Positions 7,056-14,371 of a stretch of 64,000 bases of DNA are shown one piece after another. The DNA is from Microtetraspora sp. NBRC 13810 (lineage in GTDB: Bacteria; Actinomycetota; Actinomycetes; Streptosporangiales; Streptosporangiaceae): positions 1-64,000 of the forward strand of contig NZ_BSRQ01000004.1 of NCBI RefSeq assembly GCF_030268685.1, written 5' to 3'. Below the pieces are notes generated by a model that was not told the origin of the DNA, ran no database searches, and was given only the letters and a program-made list of their open reading frames with translations. Position 1 is the first letter of the stretch. The number at the start of each line of letters is the position of its first letter. A program made the position numbers and the translations under genes.

Positions 7056-8435
7056 ATGAGCCAGCCGCAGACCGCTACCGGCCACGCCCCGGCCTCAGGC
7101 GACGTGATCCCCTTCCGCCAGGCCGTACGAGCCTGGTCCGGCATCGCGCTGCAGACCTTCGGCGGCCCGGCCGGGCAGATCGCGGTCATGCAGCGCACCC
7201 TGGTGGAGGAGAAACGCTGGATCGGCCAGCAGCGCTTCAACCACGCCCTCAACTACTGCATGCTGCTCCCCGGCCCCGAAGCCCAGCAACTGGCGATCTA
7301 CGTCGGCTGGCTGCTGAACGGCACCCGCGGCGGCCTGGTCGCCGGCACCCTGTTCGTGCTGCCCGGCATGCTCGCGCTGCTGGCCCTGTCCGCGGTGTAC
7401 ATCCTGTGGCAGGACACCACGGTGGTGAGCGCCCTGTTCGCCGGCATCGGCCCCGCCGTGCTGGCCATCGTCGCCCAGGCCGTCATCCGGGTCGCCAAAC
7501 GCTCCCTCACCCATCCGATCCTGATCGCCCTGGCCGTGGCCGCCTTCGCCGCGCTGGTGCTGTTCGCGGCACCGTTCCCCCTCGTCATCGCGGTGGCCGC
7601 CGCCGTCGGCTGGGCGGTGCACAAACTGCGGCCCGACATCTTCACCCGCGGCAACGGACATGGCGGCGACGGCGGCTCGGCACCGCTGATCCCCGACGAC
7701 GTCCTGCACCACGCCCGGCCGTCCTGGCGCTCGGCGAGCCGGATCCTTGCCATCGGCCTGGTCGCCTGGTGGCTGCCGGTGGCCGCCGTCGCCCTGCTGT
7801 TCGGCACCGGCAGCGTCTTCACCACCCAGGGCCTGTTCTTCTCCGGCACCGCCCTGGTCACCTTCGGCGGCGCCTACGCGGTACTGGCCTTCGTCGCCCA
7901 GCAGGCCGTCCAGACCTACGGCTGGCTCACCCCCGGCGAGATGGTACGCGGCCTGGCCCTGGCCGAGACCACCCCCGGCCCGCTGATCATGGTGGTGCAG
8001 TTCGTCGCCTTCCTCGGCGCCTACCGCGACCCCGGCACCCTCGACCCGTGGGCCGGCGCGCTGCTCGGAGCGCTGCTGACCACCTGGGTCACCTTCGTCC
8101 CCTGCTTCCTGTTCATCTTCCTCGGCGCCCCCTACGTCGAACGCCTGCGTGCCAACACCGCGATCAGCGCCGCACTCACCGGCATCACCGCCGCCGTCGT
8201 GGGCGTCATCGCCAACCTCGCCGTGTACTTCGCCCAGCACACCCTGTTCGCCGCCACCCGCGTCCACACCTGGGGCCCCTTGCAGGTCCAGCTGCCCGAA
8301 CCGGCCACCCTCAACGTTCTGGCCCTGGTCATCACCACAGCCGCGCTGGTCATGACGTTCGTGCTGCGCTGGCCGATGTTCCGCATCCTGGGCATCTGCG
8401 CGCTGCTGGGCATCGCCTCCCTGCTGCTGCCCTGA
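7056..8435 (+). CDS. chrA: Chromate efflux transporter ChrA
   Basis: A 459-residue membrane protein of the CHR superfamily with two homologous halves. The N half has SGIALQTFGGPAGQIAVMQR, then FNHALNYCMLLPGPEAQQLA. The C half has TFGGAYAVLAFVAQQAV and TPGEMVRGLALAETTPGPLI, repeating the F-G-G and P-G-P motifs used for chromate export. It is therefore a long-chain (two-domain) ChrA. ATG 7056 follows GGAGG by seven bases. It is the third gene of the chr operon and pumps chromate out using the membrane potential. Confidence 0.92.
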   Translation: MSQPQTATGHAPASGDVIPFRQAVRAWSGIALQTFGGPAGQIAVMQRTLVEEKRWIGQQRFNHALNYCMLLPGPEAQQLAIYVGWLLNGTRGGLVAGTLFVLPGMLALLALSAVYILWQDTTVVSALFAGIGPAVLAIVAQAVIRVAKRSLTHPILIALAVAAFAALVLFAAPFPLVIAVAAAVGWAVHKLRPDIFTRGNGHGGDGGSAPLIPDDVLHHARPSWRSASRILAIGLVAWWLPVAAVALLFGTGSVFTTQGLFFSGTALVTFGGAYAVLAFVAQQAVQTYGWLTPGEMVRGLALAETTPGPLIMVVQFVAFLGAYRDPGTLDPWAGALLGALLTTWVTFVPCFLFIFLGAPYVERLRANTAISAALTGITAAVVGVIANLAVYFAQHTLFAATRVHTWGPLQVQLPEPATLNVLALVITTAALVMTFVLRWPMFRILGICALLGIASLLLP

Positions 8436-8491
8436 CACGGCACAGCGCTAACGCGCGCGGACAAGACTCACAATCCGGCTTTCGAAGTTCC

Positions 8492-8992
8492 TCAGATGGC
8501 CGGGCTGCGCCGTTCGATCAGCACGACGTCGCGCCAGGCACCGTGGTGGCGGCCGATGCGCTCGCGGGTGCCGATCACCCGGAACCCGGCCCGGGCGTGC
8601 AGGGCGAGGCTGGCGGCGTTCTCCGGGAAGATCCCGGACTGGATCGTCCAGATCCCGGCGGCCTCGGTCGAGGCGATCAGGGCGGCCAGCAGGGCGGCGC
8701 CGACACCCCGGCGGCGGGCGGCGGGATGGACGTAGACGGAGTGCTCGACCACTCCGGCGTACGCGCACCGGTCTGATATCGCCACCGCCGCGACCCAGCC
8801 CAGGACCCGGCCGGCCTCCTCTACGGCGATGTGCCGGTGTGCGGGGAGCTTGGCGGCGTCGAAGTGGTCCCAGTCCGGGGCGGCGGTCTCGAAGGTGGCC
8901 TGTCCTTCTTCGATGCCGAGCTGGTAGATGGCCAGCACCTCAGAGGCATGCTCCGGCGTCATGGCGGTGATGCGCACGGTCGTGCCCGTCAT
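8492..8992 (-). CDS. arsN1: Arsinothricin-type N-acetyltransferase ArsN1
   Basis: A 166-residue GNAT enzyme related to phosphinothricin acetyltransferase (Bar/PAT). The acetyl-CoA pyrophosphate loop reads HPAARRRGVGAALL. Substrate-side segments include YAGVVEHSVYV, IFPENAASLALHARAGF and ERIGRHHGAWRDVVLIER, all characteristic of the ArsN1 branch. ArsN1 acetylates the amino group of arsinothricin, an arsenic-containing antibiotic, and so blocks its uptake by glutamine synthetase. It overlaps arsC by 4 bp, and this place in an ars operon is what separates it from a generic PAT. Activity on phosphinothricin is possible too. Confidence 0.82.
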   Translation of the reverse strand: MTGTTVRITAMTPEHASEVLAIYQLGIEEGQATFETAAPDWDHFDAAKLPAHRHIAVEEAGRVLGWVAAVAISDRCAYAGVVEHSVYVHPAARRRGVGAALLAALIASTEAAGIWTIQSGIFPENAASLALHARAGFRVIGTRERIGRHHGAWRDVVLIERRSPAI

Positions 8993-9408
8993 GCCGGGTC
9001 CCGGTCGGCGGTGAGGTCGCTGATCAGGGCGCGGACCCGGGTTTCGATCTCGTCCCGGATCGGGCGGATGGCCGTGAGGCCCTGCCCGGCCGGGTCGGCC
9101 AGTTGCCAGTCCTCATAGCGTTTGCCGGGGAAGATGGGGCAGGCGTCCCCGCATCCCATGGTGATGACGACGTCGCCGGCCTGGACGGCTTCGGTGGTGA
9201 GGACTTTCGGAATCTCGGCGGAGATGTCGATGCCGACTTCCTTCATCGCCTCGACCACGGCCGGGTTCACCTCATCGGCCGGGGCGGACCCGGCCGAGCG
9301 GACCTCGATGGCGCCTTCAGCCAGGTGGGTGAGGAACGCGGCGGCCATCTGGGAACGGCCCGCGTTGTGGACGCAGACGAACAGCACGGACGGAACTTGG
9401 GTGCTCAC
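8989..9408 (-). CDS. arsC: Arsenate reductase ArsC (LMW-phosphatase type)
   Basis: A 139-residue cytoplasmic enzyme with the P-loop VCVHNAGRSQ (nucleophile Cys12, Arg18). The two further redox cysteines sit in MGCGDACPIFPGKR (Cys86, Cys90), and the general acid is in LADP (Asp105). This Cys triad is that of thioredoxin- or mycothiol-linked arsenate reductases, which turn As(V) into As(III). The gene is coupled at both ends by 4-bp overlaps, to the aquaporin upstream and arsN1 downstream, so arsenite made here should leave through the channel. Confidence 0.92.
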   Translation of the reverse strand: MSTQVPSVLFVCVHNAGRSQMAAAFLTHLAEGAIEVRSAGSAPADEVNPAVVEAMKEVGIDISAEIPKVLTTEAVQAGDVVITMGCGDACPIFPGKRYEDWQLADPAGQGLTAIRPIRDEIETRVRALISDLTADRDPA

Positions 9409-10172
9409 GGGCGTGGACTTCCTTGCTCGGCGAAGGGTGAGGCGTCAGCGGCGGTGGCGGCGTCGGATGCTCCGAGACCGGTGTCCTCGCCGACGGATGA
9501 GGGGAACAGCGCCGTGACCAGGGCCACACCGACCAGGCCGCCTGCCAGCTGGGCGGCGATGAACGGACCGGCCGAGCCGGGGGTGATGCCCGCGTAGGTG
9601 CCGGTGAAGGCCCGGCCGATGGTCACCGCCGGGTTGGCGAAGCTGGTGGAGGAGGTGAACCAGTAGGCCGCGCCGATGTAGGAGGCCACCGCGGGTGCGG
9701 CGAAGTGGGCCCGGCCGGTGCGCAGGAGGCCGAAGACGAGCGCGACCAGCCCGGTGGTGGCCACCGCTTCGGACAGCCACAGATGGGTGCCGAAGCGCTC
9801 CTGCCCTGACCAGGACACCGCCGGCAGGCCGAACATCGCGTTGGCCAGCACCGCCCCGGCGATCGCCCCGGCGCTCTGCGCGCCGGTGTAGGCGGCCGCC
9901 TCACCCAGAGGCAGGCCCTCTCCGCCGCGGCGTCCGTGCCACCAGGCGGCCAGGGAGACCACCGGATTGAAGTGCGCCCCCGAGACCGGCCCCAGCAGGA
10001 TGATGAGCACGCCCAGGCCGAAGACCGTGGCCAGCGAGTTGGCCAGCAGCGCCACACCGCCGTCGGAGCTGAGCCGATCGGCCTGGATACCCGAGCCGAC
10101 CACTACGGCCACCAGGGCGCCGGTACCGGTCGCCTCAGCGGCCAGGCGCCGCCCCAAAGGCAGGTGGCTCAT
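9405..10172 (-). CDS. MIP aquaporin, arsenite channel (AqpS-like)
   Basis: A 255-residue channel with six transmembrane segments and the two pore motifs GAHFNPVVS (NPV, 69-71) and FANPAVTIGR (NPA, 180-182). ATG 10172 overlaps the arsR stop by 4 bp, which fixes the start. In Sinorhizobium meliloti an aquaporin (AqpS) in the ars operon lets arsenite flow out down its gradient after reduction by ArsC. The same arsR-aqpS-arsC order is seen here, and no ArsB or Acr3 pump is present in the cluster. The first NPA box having Val instead of Ala is a mild oddity. Confidence 0.85.
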   Translation of the reverse strand: MSHLPLGRRLAAEATGTGALVAVVVGSGIQADRLSSDGGVALLANSLATVFGLGVLIILLGPVSGAHFNPVVSLAAWWHGRRGGEGLPLGEAAAYTGAQSAGAIAGAVLANAMFGLPAVSWSGQERFGTHLWLSEAVATTGLVALVFGLLRTGRAHFAAPAVASYIGAAYWFTSSTSFANPAVTIGRAFTGTYAGITPGSAGPFIAAQLAGGLVGVALVTALFPSSVGEDTGLGASDAATAADASPFAEQGSPRP

Positions 10173-10558
10173 GCACCGCCGCCGGCGAGGGCCGGGACGG
10201 AGATCTGCCCGGGGACCTGGAGCAGGCTCGACAGGCGGTTCAACGCGGCCGGGATCACCCAGTAGTACACCCACGTCCCCCGCCGTTCCGACCCGACCAG
10301 GCCGGCCTCGCGCAGCACCTTCAGGTGGTGGGAGATGGTCGGCTGGGAGACGTCGAACGGACCGGTCAGGTCGCACACGCACGCCTCACCGCCCTCGTAG
10401 GAGGCGATCAGCGACAGCAGCCGCAGCCGGACCGGGTCGGCCAGGGCCTTGAACATCCGCGCCAGCTCGGCCGCGTCCGCCTCGCCCAGCGGCTCGCGGG
10501 CCATCGGCGTGCAGCACGCCTCGGCGGCCGGGAACACCGGCAGCATCTGCTTCGACAT
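10169..10558 (-). CDS. arsR: Arsenic-responsive repressor ArsR
   Basis: A 129-residue winged-helix repressor. Candidate As(III)-binding cysteines are the N-terminal pair Cys15-Cys16 and the ACVCDL motif (Cys60, Cys62). The recognition region reads DVSQPTISHHLKVLREAGLV, standard for ArsR. It is the first gene of arsR-aqpS-arsC-arsN1 and lies divergent from arsI across an 87-bp promoter region with dyads, so it should repress both arms until arsenite, or trivalent methylated arsenic, binds. Confidence 0.92.
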   Translation of the reverse strand: MSKQMLPVFPAAEACCTPMAREPLGEADAAELARMFKALADPVRLRLLSLIASYEGGEACVCDLTGPFDVSQPTISHHLKVLREAGLVGSERRGTWVYYWVIPAALNRLSSLLQVPGQISVPALAGGGA

Positions 10559-10559
10559 A

Positions 10560-10620
10560 CATCTATGTTGACAGATGTCGAATCAGGAGGGCAACCTCCC
10601 TTGTATCGACGTCTGTCGAT
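10560..10620. promoter_or_regulatory. Divergent ArsR operators between arsR and arsI
   Basis: Two dyads are visible. CATCT...AGATG has arms at 10560-10564 and 10573-10577. ATCGAC-GTC-TGTCGAT lies at 10605-10620. The second is nearly palindromic and close to the arsI start; the first covers the arsR side. Both share a TGTCGA-type half-site (TGTCGA also at 10576-10581), consistent with one ArsR dimer per promoter. Confidence 0.6.
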
Positions 10621-10645
10621 GCAAGACTTCCAAGGGGAGACCACC

Positions 10646-11134
10646 ATGTCCCGTGTTCAACTCGCGCTGCGCGTCAGCGACCTGGAAGGCTCGATCGCCT
10701 TCTACTCTAAACTCTTCGGCACCGAGCCGGCCAAGCGCCGTCCCGGCTACGCCAACTTCGCCATCGCCGAGCCCCCGCTGAAACTGGTCCTGCTGGAAGG
10801 CGAAGAAGGCCAGGACACCCGCATGGACCACCTCGGCGTCGAGGTCGAAGACGGCGACCAGGTCACCGCGGCCACCCGTCGGCTGAAGGAGGCCGGGCTG
10901 GCGACGTTCGAGGAGAACGACACCTCCTGCTGTTACGCCCTGCAGGACAAGGTGTGGGTCACCGGCCCCGGTGCCGAACTGTGGGAGGTCTACGTGGTCA
11001 AGGCCGACGCCGACACCCTCGGCAAGTCCGCCACCACCGACCTGGCCGCGCCGTGCGTGTGCGGCCCCACTGGGGAGCAGGCCGCCGGCCAGGGCGTGCC
11101 GGTCGCTGCGGGACCGAATGCGGGCTGCTGCTGA
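10646..11134 (+). CDS. arsI: C-As lyase ArsI (CadI/ArsI family)
   Basis: A 162-residue vicinal-oxygen-chelate dioxygenase. The likely Fe(II) ligands are Gln5, His62 (MDHLGVEVED) and Glu114 (ELWEVYVV). The substrate is gripped by the vicinal Cys95-Cys96 of NDTSCCYALQ, the hallmark of ArsI, which splits the carbon-arsenic bond of trivalent methyl- or aryl-arsenicals. An extra Cys-x-Cys (137, 139) and a terminal Cys-Cys may help trap arsenic. ATG 10646 has AAGGGGAG upstream. With ArsC, the aquaporin and ArsN1 it covers inorganic and organic arsenic. A CadI-like cadmium-inducible role is the alternative name for the same family. Confidence 0.9.
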   Translation: MSRVQLALRVSDLEGSIAFYSKLFGTEPAKRRPGYANFAIAEPPLKLVLLEGEEGQDTRMDHLGVEVEDGDQVTAATRRLKEAGLATFEENDTSCCYALQDKVWVTGPGAELWEVYVVKADADTLGKSATTDLAAPCVCGPTGEQAAGQGVPVAAGPNAGCC

Positions 11135-11151
11135 CCTCCGAGCCGACCAGA

Positions 11152-11176
11152 CCCCCGCCGCACGCCGCGGCGGGGG
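11152..11176 (+). terminator. Terminator hairpin of arsI
   Basis: CCCCCGCCGC at 11152-11161 pairs perfectly with GCGGCGGGGG at 11167-11176 around a 5-base loop, 18 bases after the arsI stop. There is no T-run, as is common in actinomycetes. Confidence 0.7.
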
Positions 11177-11214
11177 CCTGCCTGCAGCCTGCTGCCGCTC
11201 TCCTTCGGGACGCC

Positions 11215-11545
11215 GTCATGAAAGGGGCGCAGGCCCGCAGCGGGGTCGGCGCGGGCGAAGGCGTAGCGGCCCGGGAAGTTGATGTGCTCGTACGGAATCG
11301 GTGACAGCCGGGCGCACATGTCCTCGGATGGCCGGGAATCCCTGACCGCGCAGGTGCCTCACGGCGGCGTCGATGTACAGGCTGTTCCATCACACCACGG
11401 CGTACCATCCGCCGGTGGCCAGGGCGCTCGGCGACGTGCGGGTGCAGCTCGACGCCACGTCGAAGGCGTCGCCCAGACGTAGTCGCCGCAGCAACCCGTC
11501 GCGGCCGGCTTCGGTGAGGCTCAGCACCTGTCGCTGGGGAGCACG
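11215..11545 (-). pseudogene. Tn3-family transposase C-terminal remnant
   Basis: Read from right to left, the minus strand gives ATGGWYAVV, an in-frame TGA (11390-11392), WNSLYIDAAVRHLRGQGFP, then after a one-base frame slip EDMCARLSPIPYEHINFPGR and YAFARADPAAGLRPFHD. That is the conserved end of Tn3 transposases (W-N-T-x-Y-x-x-x-A, R-L-S-P-x-x-x-x-H-I-N-x-x-G-R-Y-x-F). At least one stop and one frameshift make it dead. The part beyond 11450 is uncertain. Confidence 0.6.
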
Positions 11546-11561
11546 AGCGTCATCGGAGAGC

Positions 11562-11745
11562 TCAACCAGGAAGGGGAGTGTCCCGTTGCCTCTCCGGCTG
11601 GTGTGGTGCAGCGGTGGTGACGACGTCCAGCATGTTGCGCGACGTCTGCAGCTCTTGGATGGCCATGGTGATGCGTTGGCGTTCCTGCTGCAGTTGGGCG
11701 ACCAGGTCGGGGCAGGCGGGGACGAGCCGCTCGTCCTCCGCACGG
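11562..11745 (-). pseudogene. MerR-family regulator C-terminal remnant
   Basis: The frame reads CPDLVAQLQQERQRITMAIQ then ELQTSRNMLDVVTTA. This is the dimerisation helix that closes MerR-family regulators (L-x-x-x-R-x-x-I-x-x-x-I-x-x-L-x-x-x-R-x-x-L). The DNA-binding N terminus is absent upstream, where 11746-11958 shows only unrecognisable sequence. It sits directly behind the Tn3 remnant, so it was probably cut by that transposon. Confidence 0.55.
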
Positions 11746-11958
11746 ATGCAGGGCATGGCCGTGGACAAGGGGGCCGGGTCGCCTGTGCCGTTCGCCGGGT
11801 GCGGGTGGCACGCCTTCAGCACACCGCGCCGGGTGGGCTGTCCAGCAGGGGCCTGGACGATTTGACCACCCACTTCGGCCAGAGCGCCGCCGTGGGGGGA
11901 CGCGAGCCGGTCCTTGCTGGACTCATCTGCGCCGAAGCGATTGCGGGCGTACGCTTCA

Positions 11959-12004
11959 GGACACGTCAGGACATCGGCGGGACACAGGCGGACACCCGTG
12001 GACA
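11959..12004 (+). repeat. Helically phased GGACA repeat array
   Basis: GGACA occurs five times, at 11959, 11969, 11980, 11990 and 12000, with spacings of 10, 11, 10 and 10 bp, so all copies face the same side of the helix. It ends 20 bp before the ATG of the HTH gene and covers its promoter zone. This arrangement suggests cooperative binding of a regulator, possibly the product of the gene itself. Confidence 0.65.
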
Positions 12005-12024
12005 CCGGCGCGAGGGGCACTGGC

Positions 12025-12591
12025 ATGGACGGGACGGTACGAGCGCCGTTCACCGGCGATCTGGACCTCGACGCGGTGCGGACGCGGGAGGACCTGGCCG
12101 CGCTGCTGCGGGCCGTGCACGCCCGGGCCGACGCCCCGGCCCTGCGCACACTGGAACGGCGGACCGGTGGACGGGTGTCGAAGTCCACCATCGGGGACGT
12201 GCTGGCCGGAAACCGGTTCCCCCGGCGGGCCGGGCTGGCGGCCCTGCTGGACGCGCTGGGCCTGGCCGAACAGGAGCACGAGCCGTGGGATCATGCCTGG
12301 CAGCGCCTGGCCGAGGTCGAGCAGACCCGAGCCGCCGGCGAGGCGGGCGAGCTGCACCGGCTGCGAGCCGAGAACGAGCAGCTGTGGGCCGAGAACGAGC
12401 GCCTGCGAGAACAGGTCGAACAGCTCACCATCCAGCCGGCGACGAGTGAGCAGACGCGAACGGCGCAAGAAGTGGTGGCGAGCCTGGACCCAGATGAGAT
12501 CGTCGAGGCGCTCAAGGCCCTGGACCCGGAGGCCGGCAGCATCACCAAGCCGGTGAAAGAAAGATGGCGGCGGAATAGTGTCCCGGATTAG
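12025..12591 (+). CDS. HTH (XRE-like) protein with coiled-coil tail
   Basis: A 188-residue protein. The first about 90 residues (TREDLAALLRAVHARADAPA, then RRTGGRVSKSTIGDVLAGNR, then FPRRAGLAALLDALGL) form the divergent HTH domain that actinomycetes place at the N terminus of many multidomain signalling proteins. Here it is followed by a Glu/Leu-rich coiled coil (ELHRLRAENEQLWAENERLR, about residues 112-142) and an acidic end, with no effector domain. GAGGGG precedes ATG 12025. The phased GGACA array upstream suggests autoregulation. Function unknown. Confidence 0.7.
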   Translation: MDGTVRAPFTGDLDLDAVRTREDLAALLRAVHARADAPALRTLERRTGGRVSKSTIGDVLAGNRFPRRAGLAALLDALGLAEQEHEPWDHAWQRLAEVEQTRAAGEAGELHRLRAENEQLWAENERLREQVEQLTIQPATSEQTRTAQEVVASLDPDEIVEALKALDPEAGSITKPVKERWRRNSVPD

Positions 12592-12674
12592 GCCGCCATC
12601 CTGGCCCTCGCCGGCCACGTCCGCGACCGGCCGGTGACGACCCGGGATGCAGGACGTCGTGTCCGGCCGAGTGC

Positions 12675-13268
12675 CTAATCGGCCACGGACGGGGCGACTT
12701 CGTATGAGCTGACCAGGCGGGCCAGCTGTCGGCCCGCCGCTCGCAGGGGTTCTTCGCTGCGTCTGACCTGGGCCGTCACCTCGGCGCCTTCCAGGGTGCT
12801 GATGATCGTGGTCGCGAGGTCCCGCGCGTCCTCGGCGCGCAGGCCTGAGCGTAGCAGCTTGTCGTGGACCAGTCCCTCCCAGCTGCGTAGCGCTGCCGCG
12901 CACACCTGCTGGATCTCCGAGTCGGTGCCTAGCGTCTCCAGCGCCGCCGCGGTGATCGGGCAGCCGTCGGTCCAGCCGGACTCGCGCAATGAGCCGGCGA
13001 GCTGCCGGGCGCAGGCCTCCACGGCGGCACCCGGGTCCTGCCGGCTGTTCAGCGCCTCGCGGAGGATGGCCGCGAACTCCTGGTCGCCGTGCTTGATGGC
13101 GGCGACCGCGACGGCCTCCTTGCCGTCGGGAAAGAAGTGGTAGACCGAGCCCAGGGTGGCCTGCGCCTCCTTGGCGATCTGTTTGATGCCCGTGCCGACG
13201 TACCCCTGGCGCTGCAGGAGACGTGCGGCGGCGATGACGATCCGATCCCGGGTGCTGGTCTGGCCCAT
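12675..13268 (-). CDS. TetR-family repressor (LmrA/YxaF type)
   Basis: A 197-residue repressor. The HTH reads RDRIVIAAARLLQRQGYVGT then GIKQIAKEAQATLGSVYHFF followed by PDGKEAV, the LmrA/YxaF-type opening. The C-terminal ligand domain (DGCPITAAALETLGTDSEIQ) is also of that class, which usually binds aromatic or drug-like molecules. It faces the oxidoreductase gene at 13383 across 114 bp that contain AT-rich dyads, so it most likely represses that enzyme and itself. Confidence 0.88.
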   Translation of the reverse strand: MGQTSTRDRIVIAAARLLQRQGYVGTGIKQIAKEAQATLGSVYHFFPDGKEAVAVAAIKHGDQEFAAILREALNSRQDPGAAVEACARQLAGSLRESGWTDGCPITAAALETLGTDSEIQQVCAAALRSWEGLVHDKLLRSGLRAEDARDLATTIISTLEGAEVTAQVRRSEEPLRAAGRQLARLVSSYEVAPSVAD

Positions 13269-13327
13269 GCGCTCAGCATAGTGGTTTGAACGTTCGTTTT
13301 AGAGATGTGCTACGGTCTACCCGCGCT

Positions 13328-13349
13328 CTAAATAGAGCGCTCGTTTTAG
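13328..13349. promoter_or_regulatory. TetR operator candidate
   Basis: A 22-bp near-palindrome with outer arms CTAAA...TTTAG and a central AGCGCT lies 33 bp before the oxidoreductase start. A related half, GTTCGTTTTAGAG, occurs at about 13291-13303 near the TetR start, so two dimers could bind between the divergent genes. Confidence 0.55.
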
Positions 13350-13382
13350 TCATTGAGCGCATCCACCGTGGAGGTCTCCATC

Positions 13383-14255
13383 GTGAACAGCAGGCAGCCT
13401 GTGACCGTCATCGGCCTCGGCCCCATGGGGCAGGCGATGGCCGGCGCCTTCCTCGACAAGGGCCACCGGGTCACCGTCTGGAACCGCACCCCTTCCCGCG
13501 CCGACGCACTGGTCGAGCGTGGCGCCGTGCTCGCGGGCAGCGTCGAGGAGGCGCTGACGGCCAACGAACTGGTGATCTTGAGTCTCACCGACTACGAGGC
13601 GATGTACGCCGTGCTGGAACCGGCAGCGCATGCCCTTTCCGGCCGTGTGCTGGTCAACCTCAGCTCCGACACCCCGGACAAGACCCGCGCGGGTGCCCGG
13701 TGGATCGTCGAGCATGGCGGGGTTCACCTCACCGGTGGCGTCACCGTGCCGCCGTCGGGCATCGGAAAACCCGAGTCGTACACCTTCTACAGCGGCCCCC
13801 GCGAGCCGTTTGAGACGCACCAGCCCACCCTCGAAGCCCTGACCAGCACGGACTTCCGGGGCGAGGACCCCGGGCTGGCCGCACTGTTCTACCAGATCGG
13901 CATGGTCATGTTCTGGACGTCCATGCTCAGCTACTGGCAAGCCATCGCCCTGGCCGATGCCCACGGCCTCACCGCCGCGGAGATCCTTCCGCACGCCACC
14001 GAGACCATGGCGTCGATGCCCAACTTCCTGTCGTTCTACGCGGCACGTATCGACTCCGGCGAGCACGGCGGCGACGTGGACCGGCTGGCGATGGGCCTGG
14101 CCAGCGTTGAGCACGTCCTGCACACGATCGCCGACTCGGGCGTCGACACCGCACTTCCCGCCGTCGTCGTGGACCTGTTCCGGCGCGGCATGGACGCCGG
14201 ACACGCAGCCGACAGCTTCTCCAGCCTGGTTCAACTGATGAAGAAGGCGGGCTAG
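13383..14255 (+). CDS. NADP-dependent imine-reductase/beta-hydroxyacid-dehydrogenase-like enzyme
   Basis: A 290-residue cytoplasmic enzyme. The Rossmann motif VIGLGPMGQAMAGAF near the N terminus is followed by WNRTPSRADAL, where the Arg/Thr/Ser after strand 2 favour NADPH. The C-terminal helical domain (LFYQIGMVMFWTSMLSYWQA) resembles imine reductases rather than 6-phosphogluconate dehydrogenase, because the catalytic Lys of the latter is not seen. GTG 13383 is chosen for the GGAGG six bases before it. Likely controlled by the divergent TetR. Natural substrate unknown. Confidence 0.8.
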   Translation: MNSRQPVTVIGLGPMGQAMAGAFLDKGHRVTVWNRTPSRADALVERGAVLAGSVEEALTANELVILSLTDYEAMYAVLEPAAHALSGRVLVNLSSDTPDKTRAGARWIVEHGGVHLTGGVTVPPSGIGKPESYTFYSGPREPFETHQPTLEALTSTDFRGEDPGLAALFYQIGMVMFWTSMLSYWQAIALADAHGLTAAEILPHATETMASMPNFLSFYAARIDSGEHGGDVDRLAMGLASVEHVLHTIADSGVDTALPAVVVDLFRRGMDAGHAADSFSSLVQLMKKAG

Positions 14256-14261
14256 CAGTCC

Positions 14262-14298
14262 GTGCCCACCCTGTGGCGCTCGTTCACCGGGTGGGCAC
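14262..14298 (+). terminator. Terminator hairpin after the oxidoreductase gene
   Basis: GTGCCCACCC (14262-14271) pairs perfectly with GGGTGGGCAC (14289-14298) across a 17-base loop, 7 bp after the stop codon and before the AraC-type gene. Confidence 0.6.
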
Positions 14299-14371
14299 CG
14301 CTATAGGCTCGTTCCGTGTCAGCTGTTGCATTCGTGGCCGATCGGTTCGGGAGCCGGAGGCGAGGGGCAGG

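Noticed and set aside
6540-8776. Very long open frames overlapping chrB and chrA (for example 606 residues in the second frame)
   Set aside because: Arg/Pro/His-rich translations caused by high GC in the third position of the true genes; no family resemblance and conflicting with clear ChrA homology.
8492-8992. Plain phosphinothricin acetyltransferase
   Set aside because: Fold is the same, but the place within a coupled ars operon and the ArsN1-type segments favour arsinothricin acetylation; phosphinothricin activity remains possible.
11959-12004. GGACA repeats as a CRISPR array
   Set aside because: The unit is 5 bp with 5-6 bp gaps, far too small for repeats and spacers; no cas genes are present.
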